Shown here in pieces: positions 7,822 to 16,744 of a stretch of DNA of 64,000 nucleotides. The stretch lies in NCBI GenBank assembly GCA_016744295.1, contig JADGEQ010000018.1, positions 62,001 through 126,000 of the forward strand, written 5' to 3'. The position numbers were made by a program, and so were the translations under genes. Each line of letters starts with the position of its first letter. Positions within the stretch are counted from its first letter, which is position 1. The notes under the pieces are model-generated. The model searched no databases. It was not told where the DNA came from and saw nothing but the letters and a program-made list of their open reading frames with translations. This DNA comes from Desulfobacteraceae bacterium. GTDB lineage: Bacteria; Desulfobacterota; Desulfobacteria; Desulfobacterales; Desulfobacteraceae.

Positions 7822-9300
7822 TCAATTTCTCCAATTTCCAAAGAGAGCGTAGGGCTCCGGCACTTTATGGGCAGGATCAATAAATTCCCGACTGCTCAGG
7901 GCGGCTGCAGCCAGGAGCATGTTTCGTTTCTCTTTGCCAAGTTGCGGGAAGGAGAGATCCTCTCCGTGCCGGGGTATAAAATCAGTATGTATCCTGGCCG
8001 ATGTAAAGGCTAGGTGGTCAAGAATGCGTGCCAGGTAGTCAACATTGGTGGTTACACCTAATATCAATGTATTTTTCAGGGCCTTTAACCCCCGCTGGAT
8101 GGCGATTTTTCGATCATAGCCGTGAACGATGAGTTTGGCCAGCATGGGATCAAATGCAGAAGAGACTGTCATCCCTTCAGCAAAACCATTTTCCACCCGA
8201 ACAGCCTCACCTGTCGGCATCTGATAGGCCAGCAAAGGACCTGTGGCCGGTAAAAAATTATTTTCCGGATCTTCGGCATAGAGGCGCAGTTCAATGGCAT
8301 GCCCATTGCTCTGAACCTGCTCTTGTGCCAGGGGCAGAACCTCTTCCCTGGCAATACGGATCTGTAATTCCACAAGATCCAGGCCGGTTACCATCTCTGT
8401 AACCGGATGTTCCACCTGTAGCCGGGTGTTCATTTCTAAAAAATAAAATTTATTGTCAGGTGCAAGGATGAACTCCACGGTTCCTGCATTCCTGTAGCCT
8501 GCCCTGCGGCTTATAGCCACTGCGGTATTGCAGATGCGGTTACGAAGTTCCTGATTCAGGGCAGGGGCAGGGCTCTCTTCAATGATTTTTTGAAATCGAC
8601 GCTGTATGGAACACTCCCGTTCTCCAAGATGTATGACATTACCATGATGATCCGCCATTATCTGCACTTCAATATGGCGTGATTTTTCAATATATCGCTC
8701 AGCATAGACCGCATTGTTTCCAAAGGCACGCTGTGCCTCGCCCTTGGCTAACTTAACCGCCTGTTCAAGTTCACCCAAATCATGGACGATTTGCATGCCT
8801 TTGCCGCCACCCCCGGCAGCGGCCTTGATGAGTATGGGAAAGCCTATTTTTTGAGCTGATGCAATAAAATCATCACCTGTATCAGCCTCGGTTACCGAGG
8901 GAGCCAGGGGGAAATTGTTTTCAAGACAAAAGGTGCGTGCTGATACTTTATCCCCCATGATTTCAATGGCTTCAGGCAAAGGCCCTATAAATGTAATCCC
9001 TTCCTGTTCAAGCCTTCTTGCAAACCCAGCATTTTCCGCCAGAAAACCAAAACCCGGATGGACGGCATCAGCTCCGGTCTCTTTGCAGACCTTGATAATC
9101 TGTTCCGCATCCAGATAGGCTGAGACGGGTGTCTCTCCATGTATCTCCACCTTTTCTTTTGCCATCTGTACAGCCGGAGAGTCGATATCCACAGCGTGAT
9201 AGATTATCACCCCGGGGATATTCATGCTGTCCAGGGATCGTAAAATCCGGCATGCGATTTCTCCACGGTTTGAGATGAGTATTTTAGTAATCTCTTTCAT
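7822..9300 (-). CDS. Biotin carboxylase subunit of acyl-CoA carboxylase
   Basis: ATP-grasp enzyme that carboxylates biotin with bicarbonate. 492 residues: N-terminal Rossmann-like domain (ISNRGEIACRI), ATP-grasp domain with the glycine-rich loop KAAAGGGGKGMQIV, active-site stretch ECSIQRRFQKIIEESP and the strongly conserved EMNTRLQVEHPVTE, then the C-terminal domain. It is slightly longer than stand-alone AccC (about 450) and lacks the fused biotin domain, which is the next gene. First gene of the carboxylase operon; AGGGAAA precedes the start. Downstream genes suggest the whole complex acts on methylcrotonyl-CoA rather than acetyl-CoA. Confidence 0.9.
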   Translation of the reverse strand: MKEITKILISNRGEIACRILRSLDSMNIPGVIIYHAVDIDSPAVQMAKEKVEIHGETPVSAYLDAEQIIKVCKETGADAVHPGFGFLAENAGFARRLEQEGITFIGPLPEAIEIMGDKVSARTFCLENNFPLAPSVTEADTGDDFIASAQKIGFPILIKAAAGGGGKGMQIVHDLGELEQAVKLAKGEAQRAFGNNAVYAERYIEKSRHIEVQIMADHHGNVIHLGERECSIQRRFQKIIEESPAPALNQELRNRICNTAVAISRRAGYRNAGTVEFILAPDNKFYFLEMNTRLQVEHPVTEMVTGLDLVELQIRIAREEVLPLAQEQVQSNGHAIELRLYAEDPENNFLPATGPLLAYQMPTGEAVRVENGFAEGMTVSSAFDPMLAKLIVHGYDRKIAIQRGLKALKNTLILGVTTNVDYLARILDHLAFTSARIHTDFIPRHGEDLSFPQLGKEKRNMLLAAAALSSREFIDPAHKVPEPYALFGNWRN

Positions 9301-9359
9301 GGGCTGTTTCCCTATCCTTAAATCCTGTTATTAGCAATAAACGGTCTTTTCTGTTTTTT

Positions 9360-9407
9360 GTATTCAACTTTTGTATTCAACTTTTGTATTCAACTTTTGT
9401 ATTCAAC
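9360..9407. repeat. 13-bp tandem repeat (3.7 copies) over the end of a CDS
   Basis: Unit GTATTCAACTTTT is repeated exactly at 9360, 9373 and 9386, with a partial fourth copy at 9399-9407. The stop codon of the minus-strand TIGR03084-like gene (9390) lies inside it. Copy-number change by slippage would alter the C terminus, since 13 is not a multiple of three. Confidence 0.9.
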
Positions 9408-10196
9408 CACTCCCAGGCCCGGTGCCGGATGCTCCTGGGATACACCCGCAAAGGCCTGGGCAATGGTCAGCCATTTTTTTGCATCCTCCCCCTGCCATTT
9501 AAGTTGCGTGTCTGCGATATTGCGCCTCTGGGTGACCACGAGGCAAAAATCTTTGGCACTTCCCCACACCCTTTGAGTTGAAGTTGACTCCCCCCATTTC
9601 CACAGTTCTCCTGAAGGTCCTGTCAACTCAACATGGGGCTTGATTTGGGGAACCCGTTGCTCTTTTATAATAAAACTCCAGGCAAAGGTTTTTACACCGA
9701 TATGGGCAATGTGATAGAGCCGATGGCAATTTACACGCTTTATTGCAAGGGTATCAAAAACATCCTGGGAGTGCGCCCAGGTTTCCATCAGACGCGCTGT
9801 GGCCATGGAACGGGCAGCCATATCCGGTCCATACCATGCCATGCGGTCCCGGGGTGACATTTTGCTTAATCTCAGCATCAGTCGAATACGGATATCCCTC
9901 CAGAGTGTTAATATTTTTTCCGGGGTTCCGGCGTCCAGAAGGGGATTTACATAAGCGCGCCAGCTTTGGCCTGCTCGGATCACGTTCATGAACTTTTCAG
10001 CACGTTTTTTGAACAGGCTTAAATTTTCAATGCTCAGCAATGCCTCATGATCAAAGAAGGTAATGTGGGCGACCTGATCATAAATTGTCCACTGCAAACC
10101 AGGTGTTTTCTCGTACCACTGCTCTTTGGTCAGACCCGCAACCAGATCGTCAAACTCCTGATATTGTTTTTCAAGATCCAAACATATCTGTTTCAT
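9390..10196 (-). CDS. TIGR03084-like / DinB-fold metalloenzyme-type protein
   Basis: 268-residue cytoplasmic protein. The N-terminal half looks like a four-helix DinB/maleylpyruvate-isomerase bundle (LDLEKQYQEFDDLVAGL, WTIYDQVAHITFFDHEAL), with His in VAHITFFDHEA and in ETWAHSQDVFD placed like the metal ligands of such folds. The C-terminal half resembles the small SCP-2-like domain of these proteins. It matches what I recall of the TIGR03084 family, often seen next to acyl-CoA metabolism genes, as here upstream of the carboxylase operon. No thiol cofactor or substrate can be assigned. Its 3' end lies in a 13-bp tandem repeat. Confidence 0.6.
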   Translation of the reverse strand: MKQICLDLEKQYQEFDDLVAGLTKEQWYEKTPGLQWTIYDQVAHITFFDHEALLSIENLSLFKKRAEKFMNVIRAGQSWRAYVNPLLDAGTPEKILTLWRDIRIRLMLRLSKMSPRDRMAWYGPDMAARSMATARLMETWAHSQDVFDTLAIKRVNCHRLYHIAHIGVKTFAWSFIIKEQRVPQIKPHVELTGPSGELWKWGESTSTQRVWGSAKDFCLVVTQRRNIADTQLKWQGEDAKKWLTIAQAFAGVSQEHPAPGLGVVEYKS

Positions 10197-10267
10197 GATA
10201 CCCTGTTTTTTTTATCCTTTTTTTTATTTTGAGGATTATTCATATTTGTTGTAATGGTACCTTGTCT

Positions 10268-11428
10268 TCATGCCTTGATTGCATTGACAAAAAGTTTTGA
10301 CACTTCCTCTCCGGCTTTTCTTAAATCATTATGTCTGTTAAAAATAATTCTGGGGATCATGATATGATCAAGGGTCCCAAAAAGAAGGTCCCGGCAGATA
10401 TCCATATCTAAATCTTGTTTGAAAATATTTTCTTTTTGTCCGTTTTCGACGGCTTGCTTAATGATGCTAAATAAATTTTCTATTATTTTGCTGCTTTCGG
10501 ACTTGTGAAATTTTCTATTCGTCCTGAGCATCAGGATAAGGATGGTGGAATAATCCTTTTCATCATAATAAAATTCAAAAATAGCTGAAATGATTCTTTT
10601 TATTTTTATTTCACAGGATTTCTCGGTTACTTTGTCATATAATTTTGTGAGCTTTTCACGCGGAATGTTTATGAGTAAATCTTCTTTATTGCGAAAATAG
10701 TCATACACGGTCCCCTCGCCAACCTTGGCTTTCTGGGCAATTTCCAGCATACTGGTGTCATTGAAGCCTTTTTTGGCAAATAAGGCAATGGCCGAATTAA
10801 TGATCCTGAGTCTCTTTTTAATTTTTTTGTCTGGCTGATTAACTTTGCTTTGCCGGGGCTCGATTGCCTGCATCACCAAATTAAAAATTTTTTCCGATTG
10901 TTCCAGGGAGTTGGCCGCATTTTTTACAGTCCAGTTTATGGCGATGTGATCTATGGTTCCGAGAATCATATCCCGCAGAATCATGGGCGAGGATAGGCTG
11001 CTGAAGGTGCCGCCCATCTGGCCTTCTTTTATGATATCTGTGAAAAGGCCGGCATATTGTTTTAATGCTGTGTAAGCTTTTGATCTATAGAATCGGGGAT
11101 AGGATCTTGCCTCTAAAACTATCTGGATCTCTTTTTTGTTACCCGAGTATGATTTGCAATGAAACCATATGGCTTTTCTAAGCTTATTTTCAGCACCCTG
11201 TATCCCCTGCAGGTGCTCTTCTAACCCGGCATTGCTCGCAATGAGAAAATTTTCAATGATCTTGAATAACAGCTCTTCTTTGTTCTTATAATACAGGTAG
11301 ATACCTGAACTGGTAAGGTTTGCTCCTTTGGCAATTTCAGAAAGCCTCGTATCTATAAATCCTTTTTGGGAAAAGATTTTTGTGGCGGATTTAAGTATTT
11401 CACTCTTTTTTTTAGAACGGTTTTTCAT
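10268..11428 (-). CDS. Double TetR-type transcriptional regulator (two TetR units in one chain)
   Basis: 386 residues made of two consecutive TetR-like units. Unit 1 (about 1-190) has a helix-turn-helix around LSEIAKGANLTSSGIYLYYKNKEE. Unit 2 (about 205-386) has a second around MLEIAQKAKVGEGTVYDYFRNKED. Each is followed by a helical ligand-binding region with similar wording (DMILGTIDHIAI and DLLFGTLDHIMI), so the gene arose by duplication and in-frame fusion. Related single-unit TetR proteins control fatty-acid oxidation genes. Lying upstream of the acyl-CoA carboxylase operon, it probably represses that operon in response to an acyl-CoA. One chain with two DNA-binding heads could act as a pseudo-dimer. 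Lys-rich, AT-rich gene. Confidence 0.85.
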   Translation of the reverse strand: MKNRSKKKSEILKSATKIFSQKGFIDTRLSEIAKGANLTSSGIYLYYKNKEELLFKIIENFLIASNAGLEEHLQGIQGAENKLRKAIWFHCKSYSGNKKEIQIVLEARSYPRFYRSKAYTALKQYAGLFTDIIKEGQMGGTFSSLSSPMILRDMILGTIDHIAINWTVKNAANSLEQSEKIFNLVMQAIEPRQSKVNQPDKKIKKRLRIINSAIALFAKKGFNDTSMLEIAQKAKVGEGTVYDYFRNKEDLLINIPREKLTKLYDKVTEKSCEIKIKRIISAIFEFYYDEKDYSTILILMLRTNRKFHKSESSKIIENLFSIIKQAVENGQKENIFKQDLDMDICRDLLFGTLDHIMIPRIIFNRHNDLRKAGEEVSKLFVNAIKA

Positions 11429-11902
11429 GCTTAGTAAATCATCCTCAAATTAAATATTTTCTTGAGAAGGTATCTTATATCTATTGATTTAAAAGTCAAT
11501 AGATATGTCGATAGTTTATAACTATTTGTTTTGTTATAATTTTATTGATTTTGTATTGTGTAAAAACTATTTGCTTAATTTGAATAATTTTAATTAATTA
11601 TCTTTTTGCAAGATAGAAATAGGACGTATGGATTTTTTATATAAAACAAGTCTAAGTATGATTTAAACGACCATATTTTTTGTATGTATTTATAATCATA
11701 TGATTTTTTTATAAAATACCAAGAAAAATATCATTAAATGGAGAGGTCTAAAAATGAGGAACGTTCATAAATTGAGATAAAAACATTACAATGAATAGTA
11801 CTCATATGCTCGCAATGTAAAAAAATCAGAGATGACAAGAATTAATCTATACGCTTTTCAATCAGGAATTAATGGTGGTGACCGGGCAAGGAGCTTTTAG
11901 GA
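11429..11902. other. AT-rich intergenic region without a gene
   Basis: Very AT-rich stretch upstream of the double-TetR gene. It must contain that gene's promoter, but no element stands out beyond short A/T palindromes such as the one around TATCGATAG-like DNA near 11500. No coding stretch is supportable. Confidence 0.5.
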
Positions 11903-12010
11903 CTATATATTGTACTGTAGAACTAAAATGATTTTCTGAGCCCTGGATTTTTTCTTTATTCCAAGAAAGATATGATCAATGCTGTTTTCTTTGGCAAACA
12001 ATACGATATT
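11903..12010 (-). pseudogene. Universal stress protein (UspA-like) C-terminal fragment
   Basis: A minus-strand open stretch reads AKENSIDHIFLGIKKKSRAQK, resembling the segment DHIFIGIKKRS found before the ATP-binding glycine motif in many deltaproteobacterial UspA-like proteins. The conserved G-S-x-A-x-x-V segment that should follow is lost and the frame ends at TAG (11903). Fragment only, within the decay zone. Confidence 0.35.
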
Positions 12011-12016
12011 TTCACC

Positions 12017-12345
12017 TTAAAGCCTCTCTATTTCTTTGGTGTCGAAAAGACCATGGGGTTTCAGGACCAGCACAAATGTCAGAAGAGTGAATATTGCCAG
12101 CATTTTGTATTCTCCGCCCAGAAAGCGCCGGCCATTGTCTCGACCCATCTTGGTACACTGATTCCCATTGGAAAAGAGGCTGCCTGGTCCGAGGCCGTTG
12201 CCCTGAGAGCCACACCACCCCAGAAAATCTGGGCAGCGCCAACCAGGATATTGGATAAGCCGATGGTTATCATAATGACTGAAATAGGAGGCTCTCCAAG
12301 CATGGGTCTGATAATTGTTTTTTCAATGATGCGCCAAGAAGGCCG
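12017..12345 (-). pseudogene. Truncated, frameshifted LivH-type branched-chain amino acid ABC permease
   Basis: Minus-strand pieces match the second half of LivH-family permeases: first EKTIIRPMLGEPPISV and MITIGLSNILVGAAQ, typical of the central region, then after a frameshift near 12110 the C-terminal helix (YKMLAIFTLLTFVLVLKPHG) and LFDTKEIERL ending at TAA. The N-terminal half is missing; the break falls where a plus-strand transposase remnant begins. Not functional. Confidence 0.65.
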
Positions 12346-12362
12346 CCATCGTTCATCCAGAT

Positions 12363-12820
12363 ATGAAAAAGGTCTTACCACTTGCCCCTGAAGCGATTCA
12401 GAACGAAGATGGCTATAAGAAGCAAGATTGTGAAATCAATGCCGGTAAAGTTATGTTTAAAAACAGTTGGGTAACAGATATCGCAATCGATAAAAACAAT
12501 ATCAAAGACCTGGTCAAAGGCGGAAGATTGAAAATGAGACTTTCAATACCTTAAAAAATCAAGGGTATCACCTGGAACACAATTTTGGCCATGGCAAGAG
12601 AAACCTGTCCATGGTATTTTTCATGTTGAACCTGCTGGCTTTTTACGCCCATCAAATCCTCGAGCTGACAGACCCTGTTTATCAATTATGCCGACAGGAT
12701 TTTAGCTCACGCAAGGAATTTTGGAATCAAATCCGCTGTACTTTCCGATTCATGGTTTTTAAAAGTTGGGAAACAATGTTGAAAAAAATCATAGGACCAC
12801 CGGATTTTGCGCCACCATGA
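12363..12820 (+). mobile_element. Transposase remnant (IS4-like/DDE, with internal deletion and frameshift)
   Basis: Plus-strand pieces match the C-terminal half of a DDE transposase family: PLAPEAIQNEDGYKKQDCE, then after a large internal deletion FKNSWVTDIAIDKNN, then after a frameshift near 12525 RKIENETFNTLKNQGYHLEH, NFGHGKRNLSMVFFMLNLLA, and finally SSRKEFWNQIRCTFRFMVF. N terminus, part of the catalytic core and terminal inverted repeats are not seen. It abuts the truncated LivH fragment, so insertion and later deletion probably produced both. Confidence 0.7.
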
Positions 12821-13277
12821 TCCCTGGACACGCTACCGCCTTCAAAGGAATTATTAAATTTGCTATTCAAATAAACCGCCATACCCAGTGGAGGGCAGGT
12901 TGCTTTACAAAGCGGCGGGTTTTGGATCTGTTTTTACAAATTCTTAATGAAGCGGAACGTTAAGAACAGCAAACTGTTTGAGGACATACTTGCCCGGAGT
13001 TTTTGTTGTTTAGTGAAGCAAATTTAGAAGTTGTAAAACAGATCCAAGTCCAGAGCGTGTAAGGTAACCTGACCGGAACGGGTCGGCACTGTTTGTACCA
13101 TCATTTTTAAATGATTTACCCCGGTATTGAATGGTGACCGAGAATTGCTGGTATGTAATCTTTGGTGTTGACAACAGGTCTCAAGATCATGTATCTAAGC
13201 GGTCATAATCGTCATGATTAACCGAGGAGTTGACAGTATGTTGACAGTGGGACTCCTCAAATCGCAAGACACTATGT
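12821..13277. other. Intergenic region upstream of tRNA-Arg
   Basis: No recognisable gene. Two TTGACA hexamers near 13230-13255 lie upstream of the tRNA and could belong to its promoter, but no clear -10 is placed. An open frame from 12766 to 12963 has no family resemblance and is probably decayed sequence. Confidence 0.4.
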
Positions 13278-13354
13278 GCGCCCGTAGCTCAGCTGGATAG
13301 AGCGCTGGACTTCGAATCCATAGGTCGCAGGTTCGAATCCTGCCGGGCGCGCCA
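13278..13354 (+). tRNA. tRNA-Arg (anticodon TCG)
   Basis: Complete cloverleaf: 7-bp acceptor (GCGCCCG/CGGGCGC), D stem GCTC/GAGC, anticodon loop CTTCGAA giving anticodon TCG, T stem GCAGG/CCTGC with loop TTCGAAT, discriminator G and encoded CCA. The outermost anticodon-stem pair (27-43) is a C-T mismatch; otherwise regular. Reads CGA and, by wobble, other CGN codons. No integrase is adjacent. Confidence 0.97.
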
Positions 13355-13360
13355 TATTAT

Positions 13361-13396
13361 AAAAGGCTTTTAGCGATTTTCGTTACGAGCCTTTTT
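13361..13396 (+). terminator. Rho-independent terminator after tRNA-Arg
   Basis: Stem AAAAGGCT (13361-13368) with AGCCTTTT (13388-13395), followed by T; begins 6 nt after the CCA end of the tRNA. Confidence 0.75.
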
Positions 13397-13450
13397 GCTC
13401 TGGTGTGTAAATAGTGCGAAACCTGGTCGGTTTTGCCTCTCTTTCCAGTT

Positions 13451-13484
13451 TGTCTGACTATCTACCCGTATGTCTGACTATCTA
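13451..13484. repeat. Two 14-bp direct repeats, 20-bp period
   Basis: TGTCTGACTATCTA occurs at 13451-13464 and 13471-13484, directly next to the broken end of a response-regulator remnant. Possibly a footprint of the rearrangement that removed the gene. Confidence 0.85.
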
Positions 13485-13585
13485 ATTGGTCGCTTCAAAA
13501 AATTCATAATTATTTCTTTCAAATAATTTAGTCAGCATTTTCTGACGGGGGCTTCATCATCATCAATTGTTAGTATTTTTACCAT
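13483..13585 (-). pseudogene. N-terminal remnant of a response regulator
   Basis: The ATG at 13585 lies 2 nt after the stop of the hybrid kinase. It reads MVKILTIDDDEAPVRKC, the first strand and acidic pocket of a receiver domain, then TGA at 13532. The same frame continues LNYLKE, and after a one-base shift NNYEFFEATN, which is the expected continuation of a receiver domain. So this was the kinase's partner regulator, now reduced to about 35 codons with a stop and a frameshift. Confidence 0.65.
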
Positions 13586-13587
13586 TT

Positions 13588-16317
13588 TTATTTTTTTGAG
13601 GATTGATCAAGTACTTTTCTTATTTTTGAAGTCAGTTCTTCTGTGAGAATCGGTTTTTTAATATATTCTTTGATGCCAATAGACTTGGCTGTTTCAGGGT
13701 CAACTTTCTCACTAAATCCTGTACAAATAATGATGGGCATATCGGGTTGTATTTTTAATATTTTTTTCGCCAGTTCCGTTCCAGTCATAATAGGCATTGC
13801 CATGTCAGTAATGACAAGATCAAATGTGTCAGGCTTTTCTTTAAATAATTCAAATGCTTCAGTGCAACTTGTTTTTCCGGTTATCGTATAACCCAGCCGT
13901 TCAAGAATTCGAATAGCTAATTTAACAATACTTGCTTCATCATCAACAAACAAAATATTTTCAGTTCCGTCCAGAGGTTTGTCCTTTATCCGCTTTTGCT
14001 CAACTTTTTCCGATTGAATTGTCACCGGTAAAAAAATGTTAAAAACAGAACCTTTGCCAGGGCTACTTTCTACGGATATATTACCTTTATAATTGGTAAC
14101 AATTCCATGAACTACAGATAAACCAAGCCCGGAACCTTTTCCGAGTTCCTTTGTAGTAAGATAAGGTTCAAATATTTTATCAATAATCTCTTTTGGAATA
14201 CCAACGCCACTGTCACTAACACTTAGACATATGTATTCTCCTGATGGTAAATTCAAATCAGATGATGGCTTTTGTTTGTTGAGCCTGACTATTAGTGTGC
14301 CACCGTCCTCTTCCATTGAATGATAGGCATTGATGCAAAGATTCATGACTATTTCATGTATTTCAGTAGCATCACTCAGGACATAGTCTTTCCCATCATA
14401 AAAATGGCTTTGGATGTCAATATTCGCAGAAATAGAAGATCTCAATAGTTTCAGCGCTTCTTCAACCACAGGTTTCAAGATTATTGGTTTCAAGGTTTGT
14501 TTTTCCTGTCTTGCAAACAGAAGAATTTGTTTGATCAAATCCCGTGCACGTTTTGCACCATCTAATATATCTTGCAGATTTTCTTGCACTTCATGTGTCT
14601 TTGGAAGATCCTGCATGGACATTTCTGTAAAACCGATAATCGGATAAAGGATATTATTAAAATCATGGGCAATACCGCCAGCAAGGGTGCCGATGGATTC
14701 CATTTTCTGGGCTTTGCGTAGGTTTTCCTCTATTTTTTTTCTTTCGGTCAGATCTGTTGTGGAGATCAACGCTCTTCCAAGTTTTTTTTGTTTTTGATCG
14801 ATTAACATTTTAATAAAAATATATCGTGGTTCTCCGGATAAGGTTTTAACTTCTCCTTCAGACTCAAATTCAAATTTTCCTTCAGACAGTGTTATTATCT
14901 CTTCTTTAAATATCTTTAATGATTCTTCCGTAAAAACTTTATCAAGATTTCCTAGTAATTCCTTTTTGTTTTTGGCCTTATGCAAGACAAGTGTCGCTTG
15001 ATTGACATCAATAATTTTAATTTTTTGTGCACAATTTGACAATTCAGAGGGATTTTCATGAAAATAAGATTTAAAATCTGTTATTCCATTTTCCCTGAGC
15101 TTAGAAAAATATTCATAAATTTCACTAAAATCTTCTTCCCATAACGGTACTGGTGAATCCTGGAACAGGGTTTTATAGCGATCATTGCTATCGGCTAAAT
15201 TGATTTCAGCTATTTTCCGGTTTTTGATATTCATGGTTAAGGCAAGAATGAGTATCGATTCGGCGAGTGCAAATAGAAAAAAGCCGACAATATAAATTTT
15301 GTATTTATCCCAAACCGTTTGGGTCTTAAATAAAATGATGTTTTCCTCAGGGATTCTCTTTTCACTTATTCCAAAGCGTTTCATTTGTCGCCAATCGAAC
15401 ATATGGATACTGGGTCCCACTGATATTGGGTGGACTTTGTCCAGACTTTCGCCATTTAAAATTCGAATAATCATTTTATTGATATTTTTCCCGAGTAAAT
15501 CAGAGCTACACAAGTATCCACCAATAATTCCATGTCCTACATAGGTACTCCATAGTCCATAAACAGGTACACTTGAAGAACGTGAAATCTTATTCAATGC
15601 CTCTCTGGGAACAAATGACTTACCTGATGCGTCTTTAATAATCAATAAATACAGTACTATTGCTTGGGGAGGTAATTTGCTGACTTTATGTAAAACTTCA
15701 ACCATGGATAAGCCTGACAAATAATGAAAATTTATTTGACCCGATAATTGTTGAAATTTTTCTTTTGCCTGTGCCTCCCAGGAACGTCCCAAGGCTGATG
15801 TTCCCACGACAACATAAACATCCCGCGTTTCTGGTTGAACTGATAAGGCAGCTTTTAACGTCTTCTGCAGATCAATATGGAGATTGACGCCAGTTGCTTT
15901 AATTGCCATATGTTTAGGATCCACTTTTTTATCAAGTAAGGCATAAACAATTGGCGTATTATTAAAGGTCGTCTTGCAATATTTCTGAATAAAATTCAAT
16001 GCAGGAGACATCACAGCAATGACAATATCAGGCTTATTAATTTTGTATTTATGATTTATTAAGTCAGCCTGCTTTTTAACGCTTTTTTTATCTCTGAATC
16101 TAGCATGCTCCAAATATTCTGTAAAATATTCCACCTGGGTGTCTTGATTTAATTGAAGATTACGAAAATTTTGATCCAAGATTTCAAAGGCGGGCATGCG
16201 TGGCTGCAATGAATATAAAATTAATATTTTCTTTTTAGTCTCGGATGCAGAAGAAGTGGAAATGAATAAAAAAAACAAAAAAACCAAATTAAGAAGAAAT
16301 TTCTTCCTATTGATCAT
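13588..16317 (-). CDS. Hybrid sensor histidine kinase with periplasmic ABC-substrate-binding-type sensor domain
   Basis: 909 residues. Signal/anchor helix at 5-25, then a periplasmic ABC_sub_bind-type domain (about 28-320; KKILILYSLQPRMP and later VYGLWSTYVGHGIIGGYLCS), a membrane helix near 340-363, a PAS-like region (about 385-530), a dimerisation domain with the phosphorylated His in AGGIAHDFNNIL (about residue 551), an ATPase domain with N box (MNLCINAYHSM) and G boxes (SDSGVGIP, GKGSGLGLS), and a C-terminal receiver with Asp in LVITDMAMP (about 837) and Lys in YIKKPI. Autophosphorylation and relay to its own receiver are expected. Its partner regulator downstream survives only as a remnant, so output must go elsewhere or the pathway is dying. 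The ligand is unknown. Confidence 0.9.
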   Translation of the reverse strand: MINRKKFLLNLVFLFFLFISTSSASETKKKILILYSLQPRMPAFEILDQNFRNLQLNQDTQVEYFTEYLEHARFRDKKSVKKQADLINHKYKINKPDIVIAVMSPALNFIQKYCKTTFNNTPIVYALLDKKVDPKHMAIKATGVNLHIDLQKTLKAALSVQPETRDVYVVVGTSALGRSWEAQAKEKFQQLSGQINFHYLSGLSMVEVLHKVSKLPPQAIVLYLLIIKDASGKSFVPREALNKISRSSSVPVYGLWSTYVGHGIIGGYLCSSDLLGKNINKMIIRILNGESLDKVHPISVGPSIHMFDWRQMKRFGISEKRIPEENIILFKTQTVWDKYKIYIVGFFLFALAESILILALTMNIKNRKIAEINLADSNDRYKTLFQDSPVPLWEEDFSEIYEYFSKLRENGITDFKSYFHENPSELSNCAQKIKIIDVNQATLVLHKAKNKKELLGNLDKVFTEESLKIFKEEIITLSEGKFEFESEGEVKTLSGEPRYIFIKMLIDQKQKKLGRALISTTDLTERKKIEENLRKAQKMESIGTLAGGIAHDFNNILYPIIGFTEMSMQDLPKTHEVQENLQDILDGAKRARDLIKQILLFARQEKQTLKPIILKPVVEEALKLLRSSISANIDIQSHFYDGKDYVLSDATEIHEIVMNLCINAYHSMEEDGGTLIVRLNKQKPSSDLNLPSGEYICLSVSDSGVGIPKEIIDKIFEPYLTTKELGKGSGLGLSVVHGIVTNYKGNISVESSPGKGSVFNIFLPVTIQSEKVEQKRIKDKPLDGTENILFVDDEASIVKLAIRILERLGYTITGKTSCTEAFELFKEKPDTFDLVITDMAMPIMTGTELAKKILKIQPDMPIIICTGFSEKVDPETAKSIGIKEYIKKPILTEELTSKIRKVLDQSSKK

Positions 16318-16744
16318 TTGATAATATCTCCAAAGGTATTTTTATATATATATAACAGCCGATATGGATTCTCAATTTTTTAATGAATTAGTGGGTGCTT
16401 TTGATGGGGTCAGCATACAATAAATTGCTTTGGCGAGCAAATTATAATTTTTATCGGGAATGAATAAAGATCCATTGTAGAAAAATTGATATTTTATCAT
16501 TAACAATAGATTTGGAATGGATATTTTTCAATGCTGTTAATGTAAAAAGTTTTTCCTGCTGCTGTGGTATAGCCTTCTTTAAAGATTCCTCGTGAGCAAT
16601 TATGGTATTTGTGGCAGGAGTCAAATTTGACAAATAATCGAGCGTTTCATCCGGGGGGAGGATCACTATCCTGTTTTGGAACCTTAAAATTTAGCAAAAT
16701 AGTTTTGCTTGACAATGTCGCCTACCTACTGATAGGTTGGAACA
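16318..16744. other. Intergenic region between kinase and TetR gene
   Basis: Holds the kinase promoter region (minus) and the TetR promoter/operator (plus, 16709-16740). A 71-codon minus-strand open frame at 16451-16666 has no family resemblance or ribosome site and was not called. Confidence 0.5.
16709..16736 (+). promoter_or_regulatory. TTGACA -35 box and TetR operator copy 1
   Basis: TTGACA at 16709-16714 is followed by CCTACCTACTGATAGG (16721-16736), whose core ACCTA-C-TG-ATAGGT is nearly palindromic. It lies 8 nt before the TetR start, over the expected -10 region. A 14/16-identical copy lies after the TetR gene, as expected for an autoregulating repressor. Confidence 0.6.

Noticed and set aside
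11970..12391. 139-codon plus-strand frame at 11972
   Set aside because: It is antisense to the LivH fragment, whose family match on the minus strand is clear.
12766..12963. 65-codon plus-strand frame after the transposase remnant
   Set aside because: Starts inside the transposase remnant in another frame; no recognisable protein family.
13532..13585. TGA 13532 in the response-regulator fragment as selenocysteine
   Set aside because: Receiver domains have no Sec/Cys at this position, and a frameshift follows a few codons later.
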